From Phymatolithon calcareum (taxonomy: Eukaryota; Rhodophyta; Florideophyceae; Hapalidiales): DNA of 64,000 bases. This document shows, piece after piece, positions 43,304 to 54,395 of this stretch (positions within the stretch are counted from its first letter, which is position 1; every line of letters starts with the position of its first letter). Made by a program: the position numbers and the translations under genes. The notes below the pieces were generated by a model that saw only the letters and a program-made list of their open reading frames with translations, had not been told where the DNA came from and ran no database searches. The DNA lies in contig OZ345375.1 in assembly GCA_977006965.1 (NCBI GenBank), positions 2,046,001 through 2,110,000 of the forward strand, written 5' to 3'.

Positions 43304-44899
43304 TTAACAAAGAACAGCCTTGTAGCACGATCTGCAAAATGGACACGACGGGGGACACCCCTTTCCCTGAAGCACACGAGCCCATTTCTCAGTGCACCCC
43401 TTGTGAAAAATATGTGAGCAAGGTAATTGGATTACGCAACTTTCATTCCCGACACTATATCCCATCGACTCAAAACAAATCGCACAAGTTAAGGGAATGG
43501 GACCTCTAATATGAGCCAAGCAATCGATAACTCCCCATTCGGGACGAAGCGCACGCACAAAAATCTGGAGACGCAGGAATTCTGCCAACCCGCAAGCATG
43601 TTCGTCATAGTTGCAGTAGACATCGCCCGTCCTTGTCCAGTCGGTAAAGAAATGCCTGGTTTCCGTCCCCTTCTGGACTGCTGCGATGCGCCAATAGCAA
43701 TTGTTGAACCCCGGCTTAACGGGCACAACCTTCTGTTTGCACATGGGGCACTTGCAGTCCGCGGCATCGACCGTAAGGTCAAAGTTCTTGATTCCAATAT
43801 TGACGATTACCTTCTGTCGATGTGCCACGCATTCCTCGTTCTTGCATACACCTTCAATACTGAGACCCCGAGTGCAAACTCGCCAGTCCGGCGCTGTATC
43901 GGCCCATGGTTGGTTAACCAATCGACCTTGTGTGACGTCGACAAAGTTCGGAGAAACGCCACCCTCTCCTCTGAGACGAAGGACCAAGTGAAGAACGGAT
44001 TTATCAGGGATCTCATAGTCTGAAAGCTTCTTTCCGTCCTCCAGAACCTGCCCACTCCAAATAAGACGCTGGTGTTCCTCCGGCATGCCTTCCTTGCTTC
44101 GAATTTTTTGCTTCACAGTTCCAACTCGGTCACTCAAGAACACGTTCTGAAGCGGAAATTTCCCTGTCAAAGATCTTATCACCACACTGTTCGGTAATTC
44201 GCTCAAGTCCTTCTCGCAGTCGAAGTCAACCTGAATGGTAAACGTCACCTTCTTCGCTCCCATGTTCATTTTCCATCCGAAGTTTTTGCACGACACCGGA
44301 ATTGCCTTGTCCCAACACAGAAAGTCACCGATAGTCTGCTGCCACTTGGGATTTGCGGGGCTATCGCAAAACGCCTCGTCGCGAGGAAAATATGCTGACT
44401 TGCCGTATTCTCCAAAGAAAAATGAAACCGCGTCCCATTCTTCTTGTGAATGCTTAGCTGAAATACATTGCACGATTTCCTGAATGGTTGTGGATGTCGC
44501 TCCAGCTTCCATGCAAATCACATCCCCAGAGCCAATGCCTTCGACGACAACAAACTCCAGAGAGGTTTGCACATTCTCCTCAGAAGCGGTGTGAGTTTCG
44601 GGCCAATAATCGGGCTCATTTCGGAATGGTGTGTGAACTTTAAACTGAATCAACTCTGCAATGCTGCAGTCCCCGCTTGAGTTGCCCACTTCTTCGTGAG
44701 TTCCGTACATGAGCAGCCGCTGATTACAGATGGATACCTTCGACGCAGCTTCGATTTTCTTCATTACGCTTGAGACTTTCTCGATTGGAGTGGCAGAAAA
44801 CGTTGCGATGACGTCGTTAAGGAATATTTCAAAGCGACCTTCATGATGCCGTTTGAGTCCCGTATGCGCACAGAGGTAGCGCGCTAAGGTGCCGCTCAA
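43304..44899 (-). CDS. ubiquitin-like / embedded ubiquitin / zinc-ribbon / RING-H2 protein (probable E3 ligase), 5' end unresolved
   Basis: In the 531-codon frame, residues 22-88 look like a degenerate ubiquitin fold ([16 protein letters not shown]...QRLLMYG...CSIAEL). Residues 238-314 are a clear ubiquitin domain ([40 protein letters not shown]) ending LRLRGEGG instead of LRLRGG. Residues 340-402 form a Cys-rich module ([28 protein letters not shown]) that follows ubiquitin domains in a protein family known from protists and fungi. Residues 472-522 are a RING-H2 finger: C472, C475, C494, H496, H499, C502, C519, C522. It is likely an E3 ubiquitin ligase. The frame opens at TTG with no ATG before codon 46, and a second open frame (45105-44896, beginning ATG) overlaps its start. 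An upstream exon or a frameshift near 44900 is therefore likely. Confidence 0.8.
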   Translation of the reverse strand: MSGTLARYLCAHTGLKRHHEGRFEIFLNDVIATFSATPIEKVSSVMKKIEAASKVSICNQRLLMYGTHEEVGNSSGDCSIAELIQFKVHTPFRNEPDYWPETHTASEENVQTSLEFVVVEGIGSGDVICMEAGATSTTIQEIVQCISAKHSQEEWDAVSFFFGEYGKSAYFPRDEAFCDSPANPKWQQTIGDFLCWDKAIPVSCKNFGWKMNMGAKKVTFTIQVDFDCEKDLSELPNSVVIRSLTGKFPLQNVFLSDRVGTVKQKIRSKEGMPEEHQRLIWSGQVLEDGKKLSDYEIPDKSVLHLVLRLRGEGGVSPNFVDVTQGRLVNQPWADTAPDWRVCTRGLSIEGVCKNEECVAHRQKVIVNIGIKNFDLTVDAADCKCPMCKQKVVPVKPGFNNCYWRIAAVQKGTETRHFFTDWTRTGDVYCNYDEHACGLAEFLRLQIFVRALRPEWGVIDCLAHIRGPIPLTCAICFESMGYSVGNESCVIQLPCSHIFHKGCTEKWARVLQGKGCPPSCPFCRSCYKAVLC

Positions 44900-45372
44900 G
44901 TCGCTCTCGGTGCAATGCTCACATCATGGATGATCACGTCCACGACAACGATGCATTCGTTGTACAGTTCTGCACAATACTTCATGCCCTGCTTTCCCGC
45001 AACCCCCTGTATCAGATGACGTCTTACATTGATTATACACGTGTCAATTGTATCGACGGCCCGTACGTGCAGAGATCTGACCATCTTCAAAACACAATCT
45101 CTCATGGCTTGAGCATACAGTATTCACCGTTTCGAGCGCATCCTATTATTTCCAGAGAGTTCTTGCGACAGTGCGTAAGGCGCCGCATAAGACTTCGAAA
45201 ATCCCTCTTCCGCTGCCCCTGTCTACCATCCGAATATGCAGTCACACGAACAGCAAGTAGACTCTGGGAAAGACTCCATCCTAGGTGTCGAAAATGAGAA
45301 TGCATAAGAATCAGAGTCAAGGTGGTAATCTTCAAACCAGACTCTAGTCCGTCATAACGCATACACTCGTTA

Positions 45373-45456
45373 TTACTGATCGCCCCGACATGCATGTTGG
45401 GGCGATCAGTAAAGAGTATAGACGATAGCTATCTCCATGGTGATAGCTATCGTCTA
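45373..45456. repeat. two adjacent palindromes
   Basis: First: arms 45373-45392 and 45393-45412, 20 bp, one mismatch, no spacer. Second: arms 45419-45433 and 45442-45456, 15 bp, perfect, 8-nt loop TCCATGGT. The paired arrangement repeats that at 8455-8557. Confidence 0.9.
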
Positions 45457-46455
45457 CTCCACGGAACTCTTCAATTGAGAACCAAATAGCTTTCTGGCGT
45501 GACCAATAGATTATCTGCATTTTCCCAATTCCATTTATGCCTGGTCTTTGAACTTAGCTAATGTCAAAGTCCAGTTAAAAGGATCACTTCTTAATTGCTT
45601 CATGTCCTGTGATGTTGCAGACTCCATCGCGCCGATCGCCGTACGTAAAAGACCGAAAGAATCTGAGTGGCACTGAAGGCGAAATGATATGCACCCTTGA
45701 GTTCTTCCATGAGATCTGAGGCACGGTAAATTTTCGAATTTTTTTCTGACTGTACCAGTTTTATCGATACGGAGCATCTGGGTTCCGCTAGTATTGCGTC
45801 CTCGTGACTCATTAGTTGTTGCCCAAGAGTCTGTAACGCCTGCGGGTGCGCAGGTACCATTCGAAGAACTCTCTCTTTCTCTTGCTTCCTTCGCCACAGG
45901 AATTGTGTAGGGTAGAGATGCACAGAATTCTTTCAACAAGACGAAACATTGAATTCTTATCCGAAGCTAAGTGTCCCAAATCGGAAAAAGCCGCATGGTT
46001 ATGCTCGCATTCTCCGAAATTAGAGCTAATCGCAATGAAAGAAGTTGTTGATATTGGGAATTCCGTCTTCCTCGTCGTATATTCCGCGCCCTTTCGAAAT
46101 ACAAGAGGATTCAATCTCCAAATCTAAATTTCGGCACCGCGACTGTATCCGCACTTGTCCATGGCATGGTGTAGTTCTACCTCAGGAGGAGCATTAGAAA
46201 CCCTGACCTCCAATCGAAGAACTTCTTAGGAAGTTAAAAGAGACTCTCGGTGTAAACGGGGCAAAAAAGAGCTGGTACCCTGTACGTAACGAACGCCGGT
46301 GTCTTCCTTTAATCGGGGGAAGAATTCAGGTTAATGTCGGTAGAAGTGAACAAAGGTGGTCGAGAGTGGCCCAGTTGGTTCCGATCGTCGTGTGAGAGCA
46401 GTTGCGTGTGAACGTGAGCTAAAGTAGGAAAAGCCAAATTTTCGGGGCACCCGAA

Positions 46456-46522
46456 AAGTTGCCCCAAGAGTCAGCAGATGTGTTGGTAACTTTTAAATAA
46501 TGATTTACTTTTCTTCTACTTC
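46456..46522 (+). repeat. short dispersed 3'-terminal repeat, copy 3
   Basis: It shares AGTTGCCCCAAGAGTCAGCAG, then ATGTGTTGGTAAC and TTTTAAATAA, with the copies at 25978 and 31838, followed by a TTCTTCT-type tail. Confidence 0.6.
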
Positions 46523-47676
46523 TCCTTCACTAGTAACACGCTTCTTCTGAACATGGCACGCCCTTGCTGGATCTTCCTTACCCCATTGGATATTGTTCGA
46601 AAGGTTAGCAGAACAGTCCACGGCGCCAACTCAGGACACCATCGGGCGCCCGTTGTGTAACCAAGTAACGTTCACTTGCCGTTCTCTGTGCAGTAGTCTG
46701 GTAACTAACTGTTCACTGTGTATTCGCTTGCGGTTCGCTGCTAGTCATCGAGTGAACCGATGCTGAAAACGTCCGACACTAGTCTATTTACTGCACCGAC
46801 AATGCGCCACTACGGGTACACTCTCTGTTAATGGACTACTTGAGCAAGATAGCCCACTCTAGTAGCAGAGGGAACTAAGCAAACAACTTCACCAATGAAA
46901 GACGAAATTATCGTTTTCCGTCATAACAACACTGTCGTTGTAAGCAAACGCTGGTTACACATTGTGAGAAAAGAATTGCGCAATTTGAGGTTCGGAATCG
47001 CCAATGAAGGGTTTCAAGCATTGGACCCGATGACAGTTAATTTCTGCAATCTGCTGTGCTCGGTGCGACCGTTTCAGCTCGAGCTCTTTTGAATAATTCC
47101 AAGATATCCTCCCCCTGCAGTCCCAGCCGCGCCCTTGCAGCAGTCCGCGTCGGCTACCGTGTCACAAGCGATATTATTATTTAGGGTTGCTTTAGCATAG
47201 CTAAGCAAACGATCGTCTCGTCCATGCCAATACAGCTTCACGTCGCCCAGACCTGCGCTATTCACTCTCGCAATATCTCCTCACAACTTTCGATGGCAGC
47301 AATCTGACCAGATCGTAGGGGCCTTTGTCAGTTGAGGAAGGCAGGGTAATGGACACTAGTTCGCGGCTACCCAAGCTAAACCAGAAGGAGACGTTAATGG
47401 TACTACTTAAGCTACCGAGCAATTAATAGTTTAGTAACAGGGTGTACATTACAATCACAAGCATAAGCTTTGCAGCCCGTCTATACATCATGCTCCCAAG
47501 CACGTCAATAAGAATTGTTTGATATAAGCAGGATGGTTTCCGCGCCAGTCACAATCACAAGAATAAGCGTCGCAGCGCGCCAAAACATGTGCGCAGGGAC
47601 AGGACCGGCTCAACAATCGGCAAGGAACTAGCGCGATAACTGAAATTATGTTCGTTCCCGTCCGACCGCCAACTTG

Positions 47677-49240
47677 TTACGAATATATCTCTTGACTGCC
47701 AACACGGACATAGGTTTTCTTCACACGGAACGGGACACAAGCCTTAATCACTTCGGCAGGAAGATCAACAGGATCAACACGCGTTCTTCTCCCACCGCAA
47801 AGAATACTTAACTCGCGCAACGCAGGGCATGCGGAAAATATTTCGATGATGTCCAGCACCACGGGAATCACGTTCTTGAGGGCACAATGTTCTTTGAAAT
47901 CAATAATCACTCGCTCCAGAAGCGGATTCGCCTGCACGAGACAGTCTAGCGCCTTCCTCGGCATACGCCTATGGGAACAAGGGAACATAGATATGAACGT
48001 AAACGAGAACTCCCGAAGCCCTCCAGTGTTTCTGGCTATGGCATGCAAAGAGTCGGAATAGTTCTCGAACGAAGATCTACTCAGCTCTATAGTCTCCAGC
48101 TCGGGCTGAGGGTTCAAAAACAAGTTCGAAATGACGCTGCAGAAAGCGTTGTCTCGGCATATGCAGAAAACCACAAGCTTTTTCAAATTGGAGCAATTAT
48201 TCAATGTAACAACAACACCGTCTGCATTGCCGTCCCCCAAGCAATAACACGATAGCTCCTTCAATCCGGCGCCAATGAACGGTAAAACGGCCACAAGTAC
48301 AGAATTGTACAAATACGTACCGAAGGAGCGCAAGTTCGGGCAAGCTTGAACAACGACGGTACATTGGGCTGCTGGCATATCCGTAATCAATACATGCTCA
48401 AGCTGATCCCCCAAAGAAGCACACAACATAGCTAGTGCAATATATTGAACCGATTCATCTATTTCAATGCTGCGGAGATTGCGGCAATGAGTTTGAATAC
48501 AGCGGAAATCCTCCTCTGTGGAAAGGTATCCGTCCATCATGCAAAGAGTCTGCAGTGTCTTCCCAACTGTGACCCATAAATCGGTGAGGTCAAGAAACCA
48601 GTGTGGATTCGCCACGACAAATCTTCAGAGAACGAAGTCCTCCACAATGCTGCACCAGCGCTTGCAAATTGTTATTCGTAGTCAACGTCGCGGTGAGAGA
48701 TTCCAATGTGGCGCTGCACGTCGAAAGAAGAAGCTTGAAAAGCGCGTCATTGTTAACGTTGAGAAGACGCAAAACTTTGACGTTGATCATGAAAGGAAGT
48801 GCAGGAGTGATGAAACGGTGGTTGACGCGATGCGATATCTCCGTAATCGAAACCTTGGAAAACGCAGGGCCGGCAATGCTCATAAGAGCAATGTAGTCCT
48901 TAAATGTCCGAACATAGACGTCGCCATTGACCATCGTGACGTCCCTCCGTGTCTTAGCATCTTTACAAATGGTGACGGAGGTAAAATGCTTCAAGCAAAA
49001 CTTCGTCATCGATCCACCGATGTGGAATAGCAGAAAAAGATGGCTGCTTTCGATGAAGCTAAGCCAATGACGATGCGAAGGCTTAGTACTCATATACCGC
49101 ACGACATTTTCGACCTCGTCGATTGATAGAAGGTCGAAATAAGTTGTGCGCGGAGCTTCGCGCTCGGAGATCGATATGCCTGCAGAGGATTCATTGCGCG
49201 CGAGACGGGCGCGAGTTGTAAGGTTATAGCCGGAAGACAT
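47677..49240 (-). pseudogene. F-box-like / leucine-rich-repeat protein gene with one frameshift
   Basis: Proteins of this architecture usually select substrates for SCF ubiquitin ligases. The frame starting at ATG 49240-49238 has an N-terminal F-box-like segment (FDLLSIDEVENVVRYMS...HWLSFIESS) and then leucine-rich repeats (LRLLNVNNDALFKLLLS, then LQALVQHCGGLRSLKI). It ends at 48590. The downstream frame (from 48615 with no ATG of its own) continues the same repeat pattern: LDLTDLWVTVGKTLQTLC, HCRNLRSIEID, ACPNLRSFG, and so on to 47677. A one-base shift in a TTTCTT run near 48597 would join them, so this is one gene disrupted by a frameshift or a sequence error. There is no good intron. An RNase H retroelement ends about 220 bp upstream of the ATG and extends the open frame artificially. 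Confidence 0.7.
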
Positions 49241-49462
49241 TGCCGTTGCGGTTTCCCACGGGGTTGTCAAATTCGTTTGACTCGTCAAGTTGGATCTCTG
49301 TTCGGGAAAGTGCAACCTAGCACCCAGGTGAACTAACCGTGAAGAGTTCAAGGTGGCACGTATACTTCCCGCCAATCTGATTTTTTGACTCGAGATCATA
49401 CAGCAATTCCTCTCTATTTTGATGATATTCATCGATGAAAACAATTGTTTTAATATCATCAA

Positions 49463-50880
49463 ACCGATCGTTTTTTTCTTTCTTTCTTTCTTTATTGCGG
49501 AAAGATCGCTCACACTTATGGTAAGCGTCTAGAGCTGTTTTGCAACAGCATCTCATTGTTCAGAAATTTGAGTACGGCTAGGGGTCTCTCACGGCATACC
49601 TATTCTACAGTCTTTTTTCCCACTCGGCCAATATATTTTCGTCGTGAGGCGGAACGTCCACCACATCGTAGGATAAGGTGTTCGGTAGTTTCCTTGGAAC
49701 CAGAATTACAGGCCTTGCACACTGGATCGTACGGAATTACTTCCGTATTGCATCCGTGATGAAAAGTGGCAACCACTGGGGTGCAGTCTCCAATCAGCTG
49801 GTGCAGCATCACCTCTGCTCGTCTATGCGATACGGGAAGGTCTTCTGTAAGAGTTGGAACGACGACTGGATCGAATTTGGAAGGCGGCCTGATGATGTAT
49901 CTTGCTGCTTCGAGTGTCAGAGGAACTTTCTAGTGGTCCAGAAGGTTAGATTCGTAGATACCCTTTCGAGCTAATTCGTCGGCAGCATCATTTCTCGGAA
50001 TTCCACAGTGACTAGGAATCCAAATGCCTTCGACAAAGATACCCTTGGACATCAGCTGCTCCATAAGGCCCCAAAGTGTCCGTATCATCTCCCCGTATCC
50101 CCTCGGTTCACCGTCAATGGCATCGATAGCGCTCCTACTGTCAGTGAACCACCTTATAGTGCTTCCAGGTGCGAATGGGATGATCGTTTTGCTTTGAAAA
50201 ATCTTAGTTTTCGATAAAAAAATGTGACGTTGTGGGCATTCGCCGCCTTGGAATGCCCTTGAACGCAATCAGCATTCTCTTAAAGGATGTAATGGACGAG
50301 GGATAGATTTTTGCGCCTCTAGGAACTTGTTTGGGCAACTTCTCTCGCGCATCCATATTGTTTCCGAATTTGTACACTAAGTGCGCACCACAGACTGTGA
50401 GGGTCTCAGCCCAGTTTTCTGTGTGCCGCATCTGCTATCCCAGGCCTGACGTGGAAGACTGGAAGAACTGTCGTTTGAGCTGACTTGTGGAGACTATGCC
50501 CAGTGCTCCAGAGGCCCCCTTTTCCAGTCCCCAAATCTTTAGGGCGCTCAGACCAAGGGAATGTACAGGGCGAGAGAGTTGTACAAAGGATGAAGGGCTC
50601 GCAGTATGAGGCTGTGTTCTGACCACATCGTGCACAATAAGGCAGAGGAGTGAGTCCTCCTGGCTGCTTGGTGCTTCTTCCCTCGGACGTGCTTGAAGGG
50701 TCTCGCAAGAATCCAGGCATGGTAGTTTGATAAGACGGCTGTGGACCTCGAATCACAAGGGATAGGCTGCGCCCGACGCAAAGGCTGTTGAACAGGCAAC
50801 AGAGAGATATCTGCAGCGGCGTCCGTTCGTTCGGAAACAGTGGGGAGTATCAGCGGAGCCGCCTCTTCGAGCAATCTATC
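49463..50880 (-). mobile_element. non-LTR retrotransposon copy: RT connector remnants, RNase H, zinc motif, (GAAA)n tail
   Basis: On the minus strand the part 50268-49930 encodes an RNase H domain (RWFTDSRSAIDAI, WIPSHCGIPRNDAADELARKG). The part 49812-49600 encodes the C-terminal C-x2-C...H-x4-C zinc motif (CKACNSGSKETTEHLILRC). The 3' end reads GTGAGCGATCTTTCCGCAAT and then AAA(GAAA)n at 49463-49500. Further upstream, 50880-50204, frames broken by shifts read pieces typical of the sequence after the RT thumb (ALKIWGLEKGASGALGIV). The start of the RNase H domain is missing compared with the 61-kb copy. It is inactive. Confidence 0.8.
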
Positions 50881-52399
50881 CGATTCTGGCCCTGTTGAAG
50901 TTTCACGCTTCTAAGTTTCTGTAGTACTCGTGGAGCAGTGCGGAGTAATTGACTCGTGGCCTCTGTGCAGATAGAGATGAGAAGCTATCCTTGATAGATA
51001 TTCAGAGAATTCAATAAAGATTATTCGATTGTTCTCTTGCACTAGTTGAACCAGAAACTTAAGCATGACTGCACCAGCTGTTGGATAGAACAACATTTCC
51101 GAAGCGCTAGGACTGTACCTTCACCAGGGCAACGCTATGGATGAAATAAGAGGTTGGCGGGTATTTCAGACTTTCAGTCTGATGTACACAACCAACCATT
51201 GAACAGCAATCAACTCGAATACAGCATCAATAAAGAAGACAATGGATGTAGAAATGTCCGAGTACGACAAGCTGCCCATTTCTTACGGCCAAGCATTGTG
51301 GTTTTGAATGCATCCAAGATACGGTCAACAATTTTCACTCCCTTGTTTCCGTGATTCTCACCCGAAGAGGAGAGCTGGTGTCTTAGAGATGCTAAAAAGG
51401 TAAGAGCACCCACTTTTCCACCATTGTAGTCCTCAGGTCCTGATCTCCGAGACGATCGCGTTAATGGATACACGTTTCTTGGTGCCATTGCTTCATCGCA
51501 TGACCTAGTCCATCAAAACGCAAGCCCGGTATTCGCAGAGACTGAAGTTGTTGTACTTGTCGCAAGAATTGTAGGTTTGTTGAATTGGTTCGATAGACAT
51601 GTGGGCAACAAGGTTGTCAGCCTGGATGAAAAAGCACCAAGCATCCATGGGTAATGCGCGGGATCATCGTATGATAGCAATATCTCGAGGCAGAGTTTAC
51701 TATAGTCGACAATGCCGACGCGAGGGAGAAACAAGGCATCAAGTTCAAACCATTTCCATCGTCAAAGAAAAGTCCTTTTCATTCATCCCACCATCTCGGT
51801 GAAGAACGAACGTTCGCCAAGAGCGGTAGGCAAGACCTATTACCCTACATCGCGAGTAGGTGGAGAGACCAGCTAGCGATCCCACGATCGGATGGCATCT
51901 CCGCGAAACGCAATAGTGCTCCGACGAGCATTTCGTTTGGCATTTGCAGGTAACCAGCCCAAGTTACTGTCCCCATCCACGATCGCAGCGCGTTCCTGTT
52001 CCACTCCGTGTACCACAAGTGAATCGTATCGATATACGGTTCAGTCAAGTTCGCCAAACCCGCGAACGTCGAAATTAGCGGTCCTCAGCTTACCATCTGG
52101 AAGACCAGCGACAGTACCCTATGAATATATGGGCACAGAAACTGAAGTCATCCCTGTCAGGTGTGGCGCAATGCGAAACGAGAAGAAAAAGCAAACTTCT
52201 GCCCAGCGGCTCAGGTTTGGAAAAATTCAGATGCAAAAGTAGTGCATTGCTGGGCGTTCGTTCATTTTACAACCGTGCTTATTCCAACTGATGACTATAT
52301 GAAGCATCAAATAAGCAATTTTCGCGTGCGCAGGAAGTTTTGAAACTTTCGAATTTGGCGACCATTTGGAACGCACCGGACTGCGTTTGAAGAGACGGA
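50881..52399. other. no gene seen
   Basis: Short frames only; no repeat or motif was recognised in this stretch. Confidence 0.35.
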
Positions 52400-52559
52400 T
52401 GAGAAAATCACTTCTCTATTGAATCTTCAGCTGGACCCGGGCTTCCGTTCTTCTCTTCGGATGGGAATTCTGAAAGATGACCGAACATGTCTGACGCGAC
52501 CTGAACTAAACAGCATCCAACATTTTCGGACGATCAATCGCTGGGGTGAGTTGAAAGTC

Positions 52560-52720
52560 TTTTCTCGACGCTGTGCTGCGCGCCAGAGATCAGCGCTGGA
52601 ACTGTCTTGCACGCATACTTCGAATGACCAAGCGCCGTACGGCCCACGGAATGTTACTCCAGTGTGTGAGCCCAACTCCGGTATCATTCTTAATAATGAC
52701 GCACCCAGCCAGCACGGGTA
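52560..52720 (+). mobile_element. reverse transcriptase C-terminal remnant, second copy
   Basis: A frame reads RDQRWNCLARILRMTKRRTA, then LLQCVSPTPVSFL, homologous to the 27.8-kb remnant (LGHILRMDERRLVHQVLQQC, then VRPTPESL). It is the conserved RW..L.(H/R)ILRM segment of a non-LTR reverse transcriptase. Confidence 0.55.
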
Positions 52721-52863
52721 AGCAGCTCTTAATTTGGCAAAGGATAGGATACATTCGAGAAAACTTTTGCCTTCGACGCGCTGCTAACCCGAATTGGGAG
52801 AGCTCATATCAGCACAAAAGGAATTTCTTGGGCACATAGAATGCAGAAAATTCGAGAGCAGCA

Positions 52864-53409
52864 GTGCAAGTCCAAAAGGACATCGCAATGATACTGTTTG
52901 GAAAGTGGGCAGGGCGGCACTGGAGAAGACTAATGAAGCTCTGCCAAATAGAACCATGGGAGTTCCGCCGACAGCACCTGCTCTCGAAGTTAACGCGAAG
53001 ACTTAGGAAGGTTGTGGAGGAGACACGCGACGCGGGGGCAGAGCTGGAACACGAGACGCTGGACCGCATGTGAAAATCGAGCACACCAGCCGATATCCAA
53101 GACAGGAGTGCCCTCCGACTAACCTGGGAACAACAAGAAGAACGCCGTGCTAGGAAAATTAAATTTGCCAAGAATGGTCTACCGCACCAAGCAGTGAGGA
53201 TCAAAGAAAGCAGGCACAGAATTCTCTGCGCAAGATGGTTTGTAGGTCAATTTCCAAGAAATCCGCCGAATTTAATAGAAGAAATGGGCAGTCAAGGAGC
53301 ATGGGCAGTTAGAATACTGAAGAGCATCCTGAGAAAGCCAACATGGACACCCACAGAGGAGACCAACGTGGCCCGAGCCATCGACGCGATACTAAGTAAT
53401 TCTGATTAA
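52864..53409 (+). pseudogene. degenerate ORF downstream of the RT remnant
   Basis: One frame is open from 52864 to 53409 except for a TGA at 53071-53073. It encodes a charged, Arg/Glu/Trp-rich sequence (for example WEFRRQHLLSKLTRRLRKVV and RHRILCARWFVGQFP). It follows directly on the RT-like remnant and may be the continuation of that element's protein. No catalytic motif was recognised. Confidence 0.4.
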
Positions 53410-54395
53410 GGAACCGAAATTTCGAGACCAGTAGAATGCTAAGAAAGGAGCCGACTTTCCTCACGTTGGGACACATGGTACCTTCTCAATAAATCCACTT
53501 AATTACGAATGCAGAAAATTGGCTCGTCATTGTTGTGACTTTCTCGCTCGGGTTGACAACTGGCACAAGGGCCTCTCGTTTGTGATTGCATTTCGAGAGA
53601 AGCTAGTTGACAAGTTTGTCATTGCAAAGAATGTTAGCCCTAGGGCTTTCACGAGAGCAATCAGAATAAGGTGTTTAAGGGATACTGTACTGTGCAGTAC
53701 TGTACAGTACAGGGCAACATGATCCCCATGATGAGGGCGGCAGGCAGCAAAATTGACAGCATTCCTATTGTGATACGATCAATTGCTAAAAAAAAGTGGA
53801 ATTTGAGATCATAACGGAAAGCTCAAAACGCTTTTTTTAGAACCATTTGGGAGTTGAAATTTCATATCGATTTTCATGTTTTCAAAATATTTTGACGAAG
53901 CGTGCACACTGAAGAGTACTCGTCCTCGAATTGATAACCACAATTTCCATGTTTTGGCCAAAAGTGGACTTTTTCGACAAGCGAGTACATGTTGAATTCA
54001 AACAAAGCATATCTTTGATAAGTCACGGGCGGTATGGTTTCGGCAAGATTGTGCTCAAAATGGAGGGGCCTGTGTGTTCCATCACCCTTGTTGGACACCT
54101 GAGGGGACAAGTGTCAGCATTGGATTGAGAACAACACACGAGAGCCGACCGTTGATCATGAAAACGACTCTTCTTGGTCCACCACTCGCTGGCATTGCAA
54201 CCATTTTCGATTTTCAAATGCAAACACCCATTTGTAAGTAAAAACAACCCGTCTGTACACCCCTCGACCTGCTCCTTTGTCTGTCTCCCCCATTTGCTCT
54301 GAGGAGTGTCCAGTCAACCCTCTTCCTTCGTTCCTAGCAGCAAATCGCTCCACGGGAGCTGGAAACCGTCAGGTCGTCATCACGCACAACCCACG
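53410..54395. other. intergenic; promoter region of the Hog gene
   Basis: It contains a dense cluster of GTACTGTAC / GTACAGTAC at 53697-53710 and no recognisable gene. Nothing else was identified. Confidence 0.4.

Larger units (their letters stand above)
44900..47676. other. intergenic with twin palindromes and short repeat copy 3
   Basis: The first 200 bases probably contain the 5' end of the RING gene (minus strand), in a frame different from the body. The rest carries two hairpins at 45373-45456 and a copy of the TTAAATAA short repeat at 46456-46522. No other gene is recognised. Confidence 0.4.

Noticed and set aside
44926-45297. 123-codon plus-strand frame starting at a good ATG
   Set aside because: It overlaps the probable 5' end of the RING gene on the other strand and has no motif; could not be supported.
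52809-53204. 131-codon minus-strand frame
   Set aside because: It is antisense to the degenerate ORF that follows the reverse transcriptase remnant; no motif.
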